From: Trematomus loennbergii
Lineage: Eukaryota > Chordata > Actinopteri > Perciformes > Nototheniidae
Assembly: GCA_012861695.1 (NCBI GenBank)
Contig: JAAOOA010000335.1
Location: forward strand, 164,501-228,500
Direction: 5' to 3'
DNA length: 64,000 nt
Within the stretch, counting starts at the first letter, position 1; the number at the start of each line of letters is the position of its first letter. The notes under the pieces are model-generated. The model did no database searches, had not been told where the DNA came from, and saw only the letters and a list, made by a program, of their open reading frames with translations. Positions 1 to 10,666 of the stretch are shown piece after piece. The position numbers and the translations under genes are program-made.

Positions 1-487
1 TGTATTGTCGTGAGTGTAAAACACATCCTCCGGGTAAAAATATGACGTTTTTAATTAAATATATTTATATACATATATATTTAATACAATTAAAAAATAA
101 TATTATTTAATAATTTGATTTATTCATAATAAATATTCAATTTGGATGTAAATATTTGTTCTTGGATTCAACTGTAATGACTGTATTTAAGTAGTGAATT
201 AAAAATAATAAGAATAATGCAAAAATTAAATACATTCCTAAAAATGTGAAATTCGTTTTGAAAAATATTAGTTTTAAGTGTTATAACTTTTTTTATTTAT
301 TGTCTTGAATATAAATAATTGTATTTTTTTTTGTATTCAGGGCATTTGGATTTTACATTTTATTTTCATTACAAAATATATTTTAAATTAATTTAAATAT
401 AATGACGTTTTTTTTATTGAAAGTCCTAACAAAACCTGAAGCGGAGGTTGGTCCTCACAAAGGAGGAAGTACATGAATAGACACACA
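1..487 (+). other. AT-rich 5' flank of TRIM unit A
   Basis: No gene is visible. The stretch is very AT-rich and matches 47822-48293 (5' flank of unit D) almost base for base; its 3' part also matches 20415-20690 (unit B). The window therefore starts just inside a tandem repeat unit. Promoter elements of unit A should lie here or in the next 200 bases, but I see no convincing TATA box or interferon element. Confidence 0.6.
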
Positions 488-636
488 CATTACATGACAT
501 GTTACTTGTTAGACGCTTTTATCCAAAGCAACTTTCTTTACGACATGCTGACTGCAGTGGGGTTTGAACCTGTGACCCGCTGATCCGAACACCTACGGAC
601 AACCCACTACGCCACACACCTCTTCACACAGGTAGA
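488..636 (-). mobile_element. tRNA-derived teleost SINE, antisense, in 5' exon region of unit A
   Basis: Reads as the reverse complement of the SINE at 4876-5077. It has the tail block with the 'gacgcttttatccaaag' motif followed by a tRNA-like B-box ('ggtttgaacc'). The middle of the element is missing. Unit D carries the same insertion at the same place (48294-48447). Unit B has the empty sequence 'aaacacacacaggtagaag' near 20670. Confidence 0.75.
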
Positions 637-715
637 AGAGGTGTGTCCTGCATTCACAAGATCTGCACTCAGATAGTTCAGTTGTGTTTCTAGCTTGCAC
701 TGCACACAAAAACAG
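637..715 (+). other. Putative noncoding first exon of TRIM unit A (3' end at donor)
   Basis: The segment ends in ACAG|GTAAGC, a strong splice donor. The same boundary is conserved in three other units (20761, 34633, 48527). The RING exon downstream is preceded by a clean acceptor two bases before its ATG, so an upstream 5' UTR exon is required, and this is the best candidate. The transcription start is not visible, so the left edge is only nominal. Confidence 0.55.
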
Positions 716-797
716 GTAAGCTTTGATTTCTTTACTTCTTCTAACGCTTTATGTAACTTTTATTGGATTTTAACTGTTAGGTTTCAGCTGTTATGTA

Positions 798-1147
798 GAC
801 ACTACATACTGATATACACCTGAACATCAGCAGGAGAGGACTCTTTAAAGTAGAGCCACTACATACTGATATACACCTGAACATCAGCAGGAGAGGACTC
901 TTTAAAGTAGAGACACTACATACTGATATACACCTGAACGTCAGCAGGAGAGGACTCTTTAAAGTAGAGACACTACATACTGATATACACCTGAACATCA
1001 CAGGAGAGGACTCTTTAAAGTAGAGGCTACATACTGATATACACCTGAACATCAGCAGGAGAGGACTCTTTAAAGTAGAGACACTACATACTGATATACA
1101 CCTGAACATCAGCAGGAGAGGACTCTTTAAAGTAGAGAGGCTACATA
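798..1147. repeat. 57-bp minisatellite, array A1 (about 6 copies)
   Basis: Tandem copies of a unit running 'cactacatactgatataca' ... 'actctttaaagtagaga', with small indels between copies. It lies in the first TRIM intron. The same unit forms arrays at 1921-2198, 20841-21073, 23308-23745 and 48607-48790. Because 57 is divisible by 3, the minus strand stays open and gives a spurious 19-residue repeat ORF. Confidence 0.95.
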
Positions 1148-1920
1148 CAGGATTTTAACTGTTAGGTTTCAGCTGTTATGTAGCCAAGAAGTAGATGAGA
1201 TAGCTAAAAATGAGGTAAATTAGTGGGCTACTGATACAAGAGTACATATAACCCCAAAGTATCGTGACACAGGCAGTATGTTCTCAAATATTTATACTAC
1301 AATAATATATATAGTCATATTTTGAAATGGGGCGTAATACAATACTTTTACTTGTAACAGAGTACTCCTACACCTAGGTGTTTTTACTTACACTTTTTAT
1401 TTTTTTCCTTATTATTATGTAGAATATTATTCATTATTTGTAAAAAGAAAACATAGGGAAAATATGAAATATGTTGATATTTTTTATATCACTTTACAAA
1501 CATTTCATTTAAATTATTGAATGCTTAGGATTGGATTTATTCAAAAAAGCAATTACTCTTTGTCTTCTAGGATCTCTTTCGTGTTTTTAGAAAATGAATT
1601 GTGTTGAATTCTAACCATTTCTTTCTGATATATAAAATAAATATTAATAAAATAATACATCTCAATAATCAATATTATCAATAATACACAATCAATACAT
1701 TTTTTAATATGTTTTACTTTGTACTAATGTGGAATGCAGCGAGGTAGATCTATGTGCGTCAGCATGTGACCGGTGTAACTGGTTAAACTTCTTCTCATGA
1801 ATGTCTTTCATTGTTCAGCATTTATGAAACAATTCAGTCCACTCCTTTCACAAGTATGACTTTACCGAACCGACTATAGTAACATAAACAGCTGGAGAGG
1901 GATCCTCTTTAAACTATTTA
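1148..1920. other. Unit A intron 1, no gene seen
   Basis: AT-rich intron sequence without a coding signal. It is collinear with 21074-21860 in unit B and 48791-49640 in unit D, which marks it as part of the ancestral duplicated unit. In B and D a hAT element begins at the end of this block; in A that site is empty ('ccgactatagtaacataaac'). Confidence 0.6.
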
Positions 1921-2198
1921 AAGTAGAGACACTACATACTGATATACACCTGAACATCAGCAGGAGAGGACTCTTTAAAGTAGAGACACAACATACTGAT
2001 ATACACCTGAACATCAGCAGGAGAGGACTCTTTAAAGTAGAGACACTACATACTGATATACACCTGAACATCAGCAGGAGAGGACTCTTTAAAGTAGAGA
2101 CGCTACATACTGATATACACCTGAACATCAGCAGGAGAGGACTCTTTAAAGTAGAGACGCTAAATATACACCTGAACATCAGCAGGAGAGGACTCTTT
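1921..2198. repeat. 57-bp minisatellite, array A2 (about 5 copies)
   Basis: Same 57-bp unit and orientation as the array at 798-1147, with the last copy truncated. Its counterpart in unit B is 23308-23745, so the two-array arrangement predates the A/B split. Confidence 0.95.
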
Positions 2199-2660
2199 TG
2201 GTACTTTATGTATGCCAATACTATACTATACTATAATCACTTCAGTTAGATGAATGAATGCAGTAATTTGACTTGTAACAGAGTATTTTTGGTAATTTAG
2301 CATTACTGCTTTTATTCTACTAACCCATCATTCAAGGGTGGTTTTCACTATAAGTAATGGTTTTTTTTTAGGCGGAGATAGAATTTACATGTTTTTACTA
2401 TGTTCCATATGAATTTATTTTAAAATAAAAACATCTATATTAATTTCTGACACTTCTACATCCAACTCACAGATGTAACCTTGCTTTGAGAAAAAAGATT
2501 ATTAATTTACCCCTTTTAGAAGTGAAGATATAGTCTTTGTTGTGTTAGTGGCATTTTCGAGCCTGAAACCTGAAAAACAGGCTCAGGGCTTAACAGGTTA
2601 AGAAGAACCTTTTTACAATTTGTATTTCTTCCACCCTCTCCTCTGTCTTTTCCCCTGCAG
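2199..2660 (+). other. 3' end of unit A intron 1 with branch/acceptor region
   Basis: Contains the right end of a TTAA-type element ('gcttaacagg' followed by TTAA at 2598), whose full-length relative is 25154-26278 in unit B. It ends in a pyrimidine-rich tract (2626-2656) and CAG at 2658-2660, the acceptor for the RING exon. The same acceptor sequence precedes the RING exon of units B, C and D. Confidence 0.6.
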
Positions 2661-2662
2661 AA

Positions 2663-2903
2663 ATGGCCTCTGCAAACATTTCAGAGGAGTTTCTGTGCTC
2701 CATCTGTTTGGATGTTTTCACGGAGCCTGTTTCCACTCCCTGTGGACACAACTACTGCCGGGCCTGCATCAGCAGCTACTGGAGCTCCGGGGCCATCATC
2801 CAGTGTCCGCTGTGCAAAGAAACCTTCCGGACAGCCCCCAAACTGAGAGTCAACACCGAGTTCAGAGACATGTTGGAGATTTTCAAGAAGACCAAACAAG
2901 CAG
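2663..2903 (+). CDS. TRIM unit A, exon encoding RING finger
   Basis: Encodes the first 80 residues of a TRIM-type E3 ubiquitin ligase plus one base of the next codon (phase-1 intron). The C3HC4 RING is complete: C12, C15, C27, H29, C32, C35, C48 and C51 are all present, with the motif CGHNYCRAC in the middle. In the family this domain recruits the E2 enzyme. The ATG lies two bases after the acceptor, in a good context (G at -3 in the spliced mRNA, G at +4). The donor CAG|GTGACT is shared with unit D. If the intron were retained the frame would stop after 85 residues. The domain is intact, but the downstream long exon of this unit (3415-4901) is broken, so a full-length protein is unlikely. 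Confidence 0.88.
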
Positions 2904-3036
2904 GTGACTCAAATTCCTAAAATGTTCTGAATTTGTAAAAGGTATTTGTCAAAGAACGTATTTTTTTACATTTTTTTTATTTTTTATATTGATAAAAAGA
3001 AAAGCACAAGGTCTTTAAACAGTCAGGATTTGCAAA

Positions 3037-3344
3037 AATCACCTATTATGCAAAAGTCACTTTCTGATGTCTTTTATACATCAATATGTGTCCCGGTGTG
3101 TCAGGAGACTCACAAAGTGTCAGAAAATAAACCCCTCTCTCTTTTCCTCCGTGCCCACATCTCTAAAAACGGCGTATCAACGGAGCTGATCCAGACTTGC
3201 TGCGTCATGACGACATTACTCAAATGTGGGCGGGCTTTACACCCACGGGCCTATCAGAAACGTTGCCGTCAGAAACAATGAGACATGTTTTGTATAGATA
3301 TGGCCCTATAATATATTTTTCCAATATATCATAATAGGTGAGCT
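3037..3344. mobile_element. TTAA-type MITE in unit A intron 2 (left end eroded)
   Basis: Starts 'cacctattatg' and ends 'cataataggtgagct' before TTAA, giving terminal inverted repeats. The better-preserved relative at 26686-27354 has TTAA on both sides. Internal text such as 'tctctaaaaacgg' recurs in copies at 40474-40996 and 54900-55136. It occupies most of the 511-bp intron between the RING and B-box exons. Confidence 0.7.
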
Positions 3345-3414
3345 TTAATATAAAAAGGAAACCTTATAAAACATTTAAAATATGAAAAAATAATCTTTAA
3401 TTTTCCAAAAGCAG

Positions 3415-4901
3415 GTGAGGATGGAGGATCCCCGGCCGGACCTGGAGACGTGCCCTGTGACCTCTGCGAGGGGAATAGGAAGCGTAAGGCTGTGAAATCC
3501 TGCCTGGTTTGTTCTGCCTCTTACTGCGACGCTCACCTGAAGCCCCATCGCACCGTGCAGAAGTTAAAGTGGCACCAGCTGATCAACCCGTGGATTCCCT
3601 CGAGGAAAGGGTCTGCAGGAAACACAACAAAGTGATGGAGTCTTTCTGCAAGAGAGACCAGTGCTGCGTTTGTTCCGTGTGCCTGAAGGAAGACCATGTG
3701 GGGCATGACGTCGTCTCTTTGGAGGAAGAGTTTAAGGCGAGGAAAACCATTCTGCAGGGCGCAAAAATGCATATTAACAACGCTATGAACGATAATGCAA
3801 CATGGTTTTCAGGATTGATTACTCGATGACACAAAGTAGGCAGAAGGAGCAGGAAGCGAACCAGGCCCTTGCTGTTGTGGTTGCCGCGATTCTCAGTAAA
3901 AGAGCTAAGCTGATGGAGGTTTTGGAGGAGAAGCAGGAAGCTGCAGAGCAAAAGGATAAAGCACTAAAGAGACAGCTATGGCTGGAGATCGCAGAACTCC
4001 GTCAGACGAGTGTGAAGATGGAAGAAGCTTTAAAGACAGAGGATGAATTTGGACTCCTGCAGAACCTACCACCCTCCCCTCTGCATTAATCACAAGGCAT
4101 TGCTATACAGAACGCAAAAGTCTCCTGCAAGTAGAGAAAGTCTGGAGAGCCGGAGTTAAAATCGAGGAAACGCTCAACGAACACATGGACAAGATTATCA
4201 GAGAGGTCCTTCAGGTGGATGAGGAAGAGGAGGCCTTTGAAGAACAACAAACAGGAACCCCGTTTGACGATGAACTTGTGAAGATCCAGGAGCAACATGC
4301 AGTAAAAGTGACTTTGGATCCCATCACAGCTCACCCTTCCCTTATCGTCTCTGAGGACGCGACACAAGTTGGGGATGGAGTCTTCAAGAGGAACATCAGT
4401 GACAACCCTAAAAGGTTCGACTCGCTCCATTTCGTCCTTGGGAATGAGGGGTTTTCCTCCGGGAAAATCTACTACGAAGTATCCCTTGAAGGACTGACTG
4501 GATGGGAAGTGGGTGTGGTGAGAGAGTCCATTAACAGGAAAGGTGTCAACTGGTCTCTTACTCCAGAAAACGGATGCTGGACGTTGGGGTTGTATTCGGG
4601 ACGATGCCAGGCTAACTCCAATCCTCCGGTCCACTTGCCTTCGATTAAAAGCTCCAGAAGGTCGGGGTTTGTGGATTTGGAAGAAGGGTTCGTCTCTTTC
4701 TACAACGTGGACACGAGGGCTCAGATCTACTCGTTTACAGGGTGCGTCTTTGAAGGTGCATCATTTCTGAGGAAAATACTAGCGTTCTGGGCGAGGACCA
4801 GGATCTACCCTTTGTTCCGACCCAGCGCTGAGGAAGGGAGCGCTCCTTTACGGATCACTAAAGTCAGCTCAGTGTGGGATGCGTGTGGCGCACTGGACTA
4901 G
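3415..4901 (+). pseudogene. TRIM unit A, B-box/coiled-coil/PRY-SPRY exon, frameshifted
   Basis: One continuous exon after acceptor 'ccaaaagcag'. In order it encodes B-box 1 (CDLC...SCLVC...YCDAH), B-box 2 (CRKHNKVMESFCKRDQ...), a Glu/Lys-rich coiled coil and a PRY/SPRY (B30.2) domain with the landmarks LDPITAHPSL, RFDSLHFVLGNEGFSSGK and WEVGVVRES. Compared with units B and D there are 1-base deletions near 3589, 3794 and 4075, plus a TAA at 4087-4089; the SPRY is then open to 4901. The last residues and the stop come from inserted hAT/SINE DNA rather than the native end. In the family the SPRY binds the target and the coiled coil dimerises. As written it cannot make a full TRIM protein. Confidence 0.88.
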
Positions 4902-5077
4902 TGCATTGGTGTTCGGATCAGGGGAGCACAGGTTCAAACCCCACTGCAGTCAGCATGTCGTTGTGTCCCTGAGACACTTCACCCCAAAATGCTCCTGTGG
5001 GGATTGGCCGCAGTATTGAGTATGTAAGTCGCTTTGGATAAAAGTGTCTAACAAGAAACATGTAATGTAGTCTAGTC
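4876..5077 (+). mobile_element. tRNA-derived teleost SINE, sense, near full length
   Basis: Head resembles a tRNA (A-box-like 'tggcgcactggac', B-box 'ggttcaaacc'), followed by a middle block with 'cttcaccccaaaatgctcc' and the tail 'aagtcgctttggataaaag'. It ends in repeats of 'catgtaatgta'. It is inserted just inside the hAT end and supplies the terminal codons and stop of the unit A SPRY frame. Confidence 0.8.
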
Positions 5078-5137
5078 ACAATGTCCAACAGCCAACAAGT
5101 GAACGTTTAAATTCTATCAATAAAGATTAAGCCCCAG

Positions 5138-5200
5138 AAAGCACATGGCTACTTAACATGCAAAATGAGACATTCTGCATGTTAAGTAGCCATGTGCTTT
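5138..5200. repeat. Perfect 25-bp inverted repeat (hairpin) inside hAT element
   Basis: Arms 5138-5162 and 5176-5200 are exact reverse complements, separated by 13 bases. A weaker outer pairing (aataaagatt/aatctttatt) extends the stem outward. It resembles the core of a foldback MITE. No coding frame runs through it. Confidence 0.85.
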
Positions 5201-5308
5201 CGTGTGATCGGCTGAATCTTTATTTATTGATTAGATCACGTTACTCTCATGATAGTGTTCAAGACAGCCTATATGACAGCCTATATGTCTGAACTCGATC
5301 CTTAAGCT

Positions 5309-5701
5309 GGCTACACACCAACCCGATTTTGGGAGTCAGAGGCCGTCAGAGGCAGTCGGGCATTCGCGGCGCCCTACTCATGTTGGTGTGCCCCGCACCG
5401 TTGTCTCTTACGGCACCTTTTCACACCTCCCGATGCCTCCTTCAACATGTTGAATCGGCCGCGGGAGGTCAGAGAAAGTCGGCCCAAGCAATCACTCTGA
5501 TTGGCTGTTCACACTACCGCTGCCTGCTGGTAAGGACAGTTATTGCCACTCGTCGACTGAAGTATTTGCGGTGTGTTCGTAGGCGGGCGGCGTAGCGGGT
5601 GGCGTAGCGGGCGGCGTAGCCGATGCAGGCGACGAAGCTGACGTAAAAGTCGGGACGCCTTCGGTACGCGTTCTTTGGTCTCAGGTGGGTGTGTAGCGGC
5701 C
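5309..5701. mobile_element. GC-rich TIR element (MITE-like), family not assigned
   Basis: Ends in imperfect inverted repeats ('ggctacacaccaaccc' versus 'ggtgggtgtgtagcggcc'). The interior is markedly GC-rich, with repeated 'gcgggcggcgtag' blocks, against an AT-rich background. I could not settle the target duplication. Confidence 0.5.
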
Positions 5702-6036
5702 TTTAGAGTAATATATTACGGAGCCTTCTCTTCAATCTTTTTTCCACATAACGAGCATTTTGTGCTGCTCTTTTCCAATGTGGAAGCAGAATGTGTGAAA
5801 GCAGACAGCACGATGCGGGGTGTGTCTCTGGACATCTTTAGACTGGTAGAACATCTGACTCGAGACAAAACTTGCTCGAATCCGAGTCCAAGTCGGAGCG
5901 TCAATGTACAAGTCGAGTCCGAGTCATCGTGCGCGAGAATTCACAAGTCCAAGTTCGAGTCCGCGTCAATCAGTGCGCGAGTCCGAGTCGAGTCACGAGT
6001 CGCGAAAATCGGCAGGACTCGAGTACTCCATTTCTG

Positions 6037-6261
6037 TGTCAGATACAGAAAAAGAAAGTAGAGCGTCCTAGTCAGACAAGATCCTGGGGTTTGTTATGAT
6101 GGTGGAGGATTTTAAGATAAGATGATCCTTTTTCTTTGACATTTGGACGTTGCAGCAACACAAGGAGAGCATTTGTACAGAAAAATAAAGGAAGCTTCTT
6201 TGTGTACTTGGAAATAAGCGATGTTGCTCTAGTAAAATCTAATTTGAAGTATTCCTTAAAG
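6037..6261 (+). other. 3' UTR block of unit A TRIM gene
   Basis: Collinear with 29848-30058 (B), 45600-45802 (C) and 63813-64000 (D): 'gtcagatacacaaaaagaa', then 'gacaagatcctggggtttg', then 'ggaaataagcgatgttg'. In B and C the native stop codon of a SPRY copy lies at the beginning of this block, so it is best read as ancestral 3' UTR. Confidence 0.6.
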
Positions 6262-7168
6262 CAGGGGTTTTCAAAGTGTGGGAAGGTGAGCATCCCCTCA
6301 GAGAACATAAGAACAGCCGCGCCCCCCCTCCCAATTATTATTGCTATTATTATTATTATTGTTGTTGCTGCTATAATGCAGGGGTATTATTATCCAGTGG
6401 AATGCCCTTACCTACTGGCCTAGTTAAATCAAAGTGGTTACTTTTTTTGGCTGGGCAGTGTAGTTTTACACACCGTCTTATTTGACTTTCTCAGGACTTA
6501 AAACTGTTTTTTGGGGGCAGACCCCCACAAACAAAAAATATATTTACACACGTAAGGTCATCATCTTAACTGTGTTTTATGCTCATCGAGTCATCCGTGA
6601 GCAGAGCATCAAGTTGGCATGCCTTTAACAGCTGAATACGGCGATTACCATCTTGTTCAGCAAAATGCCTCACAAACGTATTAAGATCTAAAGCTTTAGT
6701 GCGTTTTGATTCAATGCTGAGTGCAGCCACACTTCACAGTCTCTTCTCTGTCATTGTAGACCGCAAATACCTCATTCCTTCCGTCTACTTGGGGTCCGAA
6801 TGAGCCGTCCCGTTCAAAGGAAATCGCCGCCAATCACATTTCCTCGATCGCGCCAGGGCCGGGGGAGGGTTACAAGGCTCGCGTCTTGTGCTGCATTCAC
6901 TTGCACTTTAGGGATTTTCTCTCATAAATGTCTGATGAGCCACAACTTTTATTTCAAAACAAAGCTGAAGTTTTCTACCAGACGCTGTCTCCTCTTTCAC
7001 TTTAGGTAACTTCACTAAACATTGATCCATGTTGCCGCTCGCATAAAGTTAGCTGAAGTTAACTAGCTAGATTTCACTGTTTCTCGTTATTTTTTTCTCA
7101 CGCTGCGCCTCCCCTGAAGCTCTCTGGCGCCCCCAGGGGAGGCGCGCCTCACACTTTGAAAACCGCTG
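6262..7168. mobile_element. hAT-type element, 907 bp, 8-bp TSD CCTTAAAG
   Basis: Left end CAGGGGTTTTCAAAGTGTG and right end CACACTTTGAAAACCGCTG form inverted repeats. The duplication CCTTAAAG is exact at 6254-6261 and 7169-7176. It splits the second SPRY copy of unit A. An interior block (about 6800-6960, 'cgccgccaatcacatttcc', 'gatgagccacaac') recurs at 57190-57350 inside another hAT element. No transposase frame is seen. Confidence 0.88.
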
Positions 7169-7262
7169 CCTTAAAGGACTGACAGTATGGGAAGTGGGAG
7201 TGGGGAGACAGTCCATTAACAGGAAAGGTGTCAACTTGTCTCTTACTCTCTGAAAACAACAA
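7169..7262 (+). pseudogene. Remnant of second SPRY copy, unit A
   Basis: About 90 bases match the middle of the SPRY domain ('ggatgggaagtgggagtgg' region and 'aacaggaaaggtgtcaact'). This is the same starting point as the second SPRY copies of units B (30059) and C (45803). The rest of the domain is lost; sequence passes straight to the 3' flank ('gttgcagcagcaccgggag'). It is noncoding. Confidence 0.75.
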
Positions 7263-8288
7263 GATAAAGCTTTTTCTTTAAAATGTGTGTGTTGCAGCAG
7301 CACCGGGAGAGCAATTGTAAAGTAGAATAAAGTACTGAATGGATATTTTTGTATTTCTAAACTTATTCATTTCATGGTTAAAACAAAAACAGAAAAAACA
7401 ACAACTTTATATTAAGGGGAAAATGCACATATGGCAAAAAAAATCATAATTATTTGTATGTCCAAATACTACCTTTACATGTCATTTGTTAGACGCTTTT
7501 ATCCAAAGCGACTTACATACATTCAGTACTGTGGACAATCCCCACAGGAGCAATTTGGGGTGAAGTGTCTTGCCCAGGGACACAACGACATGCTGACTGC
7601 AAACTTGCTACCCCCTGATTCGAAGTCCAGCACTCTATCCACTGAGCCACAGCCGCCCATATATACCTTAAATATTGTGATCATTATTACTTTCTATAGT
7701 TTCTTATTTCTACGACATTTCGCTCACCTTTATTGTGACTCTATTGAAATGTTTATATTTTAAAATGTGCTGTTTATTTTGGGATTTTATTAAGACTGTA
7801 CTTTATTCAATGTTTAATGCCTAAACACACTGCTGCTCATGTAACACAGTATATAACTCATTGTACACTTTTGATTTATTGTTTTCCTTTCTGATGCTGT
7901 GTTTTTCATTTTCAAGCAATCTCTGAAGGAATCATTTATTTCGGGGTTTATTAAGTTATATCTTATCTTAAAGAATAATCAATAATATTCCTGAGCAAAC
8001 TTTTATTTGGCTTCTTTAGTCATACTCGTGTTTGGGTATCGTTCGGCTGTTAAGATTCACTTTTAGTTGTTGTTATATCAAAATAAAATATAGTTGTAAT
8101 GATATATTTGTTTTCTGAAATGGATGCAGTGTTTGCCTTTGGTCACTTGAGGGCAGTGCACACACAGTAATGGTATTCTGCTAAACTCCTAATAATAAAC
8201 AAATACCCAAGTTACTGTGCACAAAACAGGAGATACATATTATTATACAAAAGACAGTCATTTTTGTCTTCATACAAGTTGGGTTATA
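7263..8288 (+). other. 3' flank of unit A
   Basis: Collinear with 30560-31350 in B and 46730-47405 in C, so part of the ancestral unit. Contains AATAAA near 7325, a plausible polyadenylation signal. A SINE sits at 7476-7665. Nothing else is recognisable; the right end is the TTAA used by the next element. Confidence 0.55.
7476..7665 (-). mobile_element. tRNA-derived teleost SINE, antisense
   Basis: Reverse-complement copy of the family at 4876-5077: 'gacgcttttatccaaagcg', 'aatttggggtgaagtgtct' and a tRNA-like head at the right end. Units B and C lack it at the matching place (30720, 46800), so it inserted after the units separated. Confidence 0.8.
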
Positions 8289-9472
8289 TTAAAGGGCCCA
8301 TGTCATGGCCATTTCTACTGATCATAATTCCGTTGTTGAGGTATACTAAAATAGATTTATACTGTGCAATTTTTCAAACTCACATTGGTTTCTCATCCAG
8401 CATCTCTGTATAGTATGTGTATTCACTCTCTGTCCTAAACGGCTTGTTGGAGCTCCTGCCCCCACCACCCTGTGAGCCCATTGTGCTCCGATTGGTCAGC
8501 TCGGCCACTCTGTTCTGATTAGTTAACCACCAGGGAGGCTCCGCCCATGTCTAACACAGTGCTTTTTTCGGCTCTGAGCGGAACATCAACAATGATATGT
8601 TATAGGAGCAAATAATTCAGGGAAGAAAGGCTACTAAGTATTTCCATCCAACTTTATTTTTAGAAATGTACAAAATGAACATGTGTAAATATACATATAT
8701 ACACTGTATATCATCCATTCCTCCCCTTATAGGCGTTTTCGGCATCTTGTCTATCGAAGCTTTGTAAGCTGGTGCCGGGGCTTTTTAGGACGAGGCATCA
8801 GAGTGGTCATCCCGTCATGTGTTGTCCGCCGGATACGCCAGGAGTTTCCTGATCTGGCTGGACGAAATTAAATGCAAATCACAAAATATTAGAGAAATGT
8901 AGTTGTTTTAGGTTTGTTAGCTTGCCAGCTAGATTAATATGCTAACCTACGTTTGCTAGTTGTTCAGTGTAATATGCCAACCTACTATGAACAACAGCTA
9001 GTCGTTCATATTAGGCTAGCAAGAACATGTTTACAATTGCAATCTTATACGGGTAGTCTGCTACGTTTGGTCATTCATTGTAGCTGGCATAAAAACAATG
9101 TTTTCCCTAGCATGTCTAGCTCTTGGTAGCCTTCTTGTTTAGCTCGGTAGCATACACGCTAGGAACGCCAACTATAATGTAACTAAGTTTCGCGACTGAC
9201 CGTACGGTAAATCACCTGAAGTATACTGTCTATGAGTATTTTGTGTGTGAATGCAGACATTCTCCTGCTATGAGATACATGTAAGGCCATCTACTGACAT
9301 TGGAGTTGATATATGGAAACGCTAGCAACTTAGTTAGCCCAGTTAGCACTGTGTCAATGGCTTAGCAGCCCGAAAAACATTTACCCATTTAAACAGTCGT
9401 GGTAGATACCTTGTTTGTTTTAAACATCATAAATACACAAACAACAATGCATACTTACAGGTGTACCCGAAT

Positions 9473-10666
9473 TAGAGATGGGCGAGTCCTGATTCATCCG
9501 GATCATTAACCCGGATCCTAGAAATGAGCTGGTCGTGACGAGTCTCCCCTCTCCATTAACCCGAGTCCTTGAGTCCCACACTTGGTGTGACGTACAAATT
9601 AAAACTATAAATTGCGTCACTCGCTACTCTCTTTATAACATGTAAAATCACATTACAACGTACCTCAGTCCATCTGCCTACCCTTTAGCAAGTATACAGG
9701 ATGGCTGCCTGCCAGAAGTTATCGTTTGGCTCAGGGGAGGGGACGCGGATCAGTGAAACTTCCTGCAGACTCGTGGGGACTCAGAGGAGCCGACGGCTCC
9801 TAACCGTAATAGCATAGCAGATCCAGCGATCTCGTCATGTGCACGAGCATAGCCCCTCCTCCAGCACCCGGCTCCCGCGCTATGCACGAGCAGACTCGCA
9901 GACTCGCAGACTCGCTCGCAGACTCGCAGACTCGCTCGCAGATTCGCAGATTCGCAAATCCTGACTCGCTGCAACACACAGCGGATCAGACTCGTGCGGA
10001 CTCGGAGCCGTAACCATATAGCAGCAGATCCAGAGATCCAGCAGACTCGTCGTCATGCACGAGTCCACAGCAGACTCAGATTTGCAAATCCTGACTCACT
10101 GTTCTGCAACACACAGCAGAGCAGACTCGTGCGGACTCGGAGCCGTATATAGCAGCAGATCCAGAGATCCAGCAGCAGACTCAGATTTGCCAAATCGCAA
10201 AATAACCCTTTTTTTTGTGATCAACATTTTTTATTAAAGCAAAATACACTGTGTAGCGGAGGTTAATATAACGTCAGTTTAATAGATAGATAGATAGATA
10301 GTACTTTATTGATCCCAAATTGGGAAATTGTTGTTACAGCAGCATAAAAGGCATTTTACAATAAAACAAAACTACAAAATATACAAGAATAGAAATAAAA
10401 ATAAAATATAAAATATACATGTCGAAATAGAAAATATACATGCAGATATTATATATATATATATACAAATATATATATATATTCAAAATATATGGAATAA
10501 TAATATGCTCGTGAAATGCATCAACTTTTCGGTTTCACCGATAGGATTTCTACGGTCTTGGTGATGCTGACTCATATGACTCAAATGACTCGTATGATCC
10601 GGATCTCTTCAATGACTGACTCAGAAGACCCTGAGTCCGTAAAAGGATCCGGATTTGCCATCTCTA
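9473..10666. mobile_element. hAT-type element, 1194 bp, nested in THAP exon
   Basis: Ends 'tagagatgggc' and 'gccatctcta' are inverted repeats. Flanks ACCCGAAT (9465-9472) and ATCCGAAT (10667-10674) are an 8-bp duplication with one mismatch. It holds tandem 'cagactcgcagactcg' repeats (9890-9955), a repeated 'gactcggagccg' block, and a LINE-like tail with (tagata)n and 'actttattgatcccaaa' near 10285-10320. Confidence 0.8.

Larger units (their letters stand above)
4870..6036. mobile_element. hAT-type element at 3' end of unit A SPRY, with nested insertions
   Basis: Left end 'cagtgt' and right end 'gagtactccatttctg' lie between AGTCAGCT and TGTCAGAT, the degraded form of the 8-bp duplication TGTCAGAT that flanks the same element in unit B (28885-29847). 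The right half holds the typical 'gagtccgagtc' repeats. Nested inside are a SINE (4876-5077), a palindrome (5138-5200) and a GC-rich TIR element (5309-5701). Open frames here come from the gagtc repeats. Confidence 0.7.

Noticed and set aside
798..1147. CRISPR-like direct repeats
   Set aside because: Tandem minisatellite with no unique spacers, in a eukaryotic genome.
777..2218. Minus-strand ORFs with a 19-residue repeat (MFRCISVCSVSTLKSPLLL)
   Set aside because: They are the 57-bp minisatellite read in an open frame; unit length divisible by 3 explains the openness. The same applies to 23536-23754.
2681..2899. Minus-strand ORFs opposite TRIM exons (also 3583-3951, 4086-4634, 27921-28443, 44254-45134, 61645-63143)
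   Set aside because: Shadows of the plus-strand TRIM coding sequence; they recur at every copy and match no family.
4876..4960. tRNA gene (also 540-620, 7590-7660)
   Set aside because: A/B-box-like sequences belong to tRNA-derived SINEs; no cloverleaf with an anticodon stem could be folded by eye.
5675..6099. Ser/Glu/Arg-rich ORFs (also 29584-29910, 46164-46692)
   Set aside because: They come from 'gagtccaagtcc' repeats of the hAT element.
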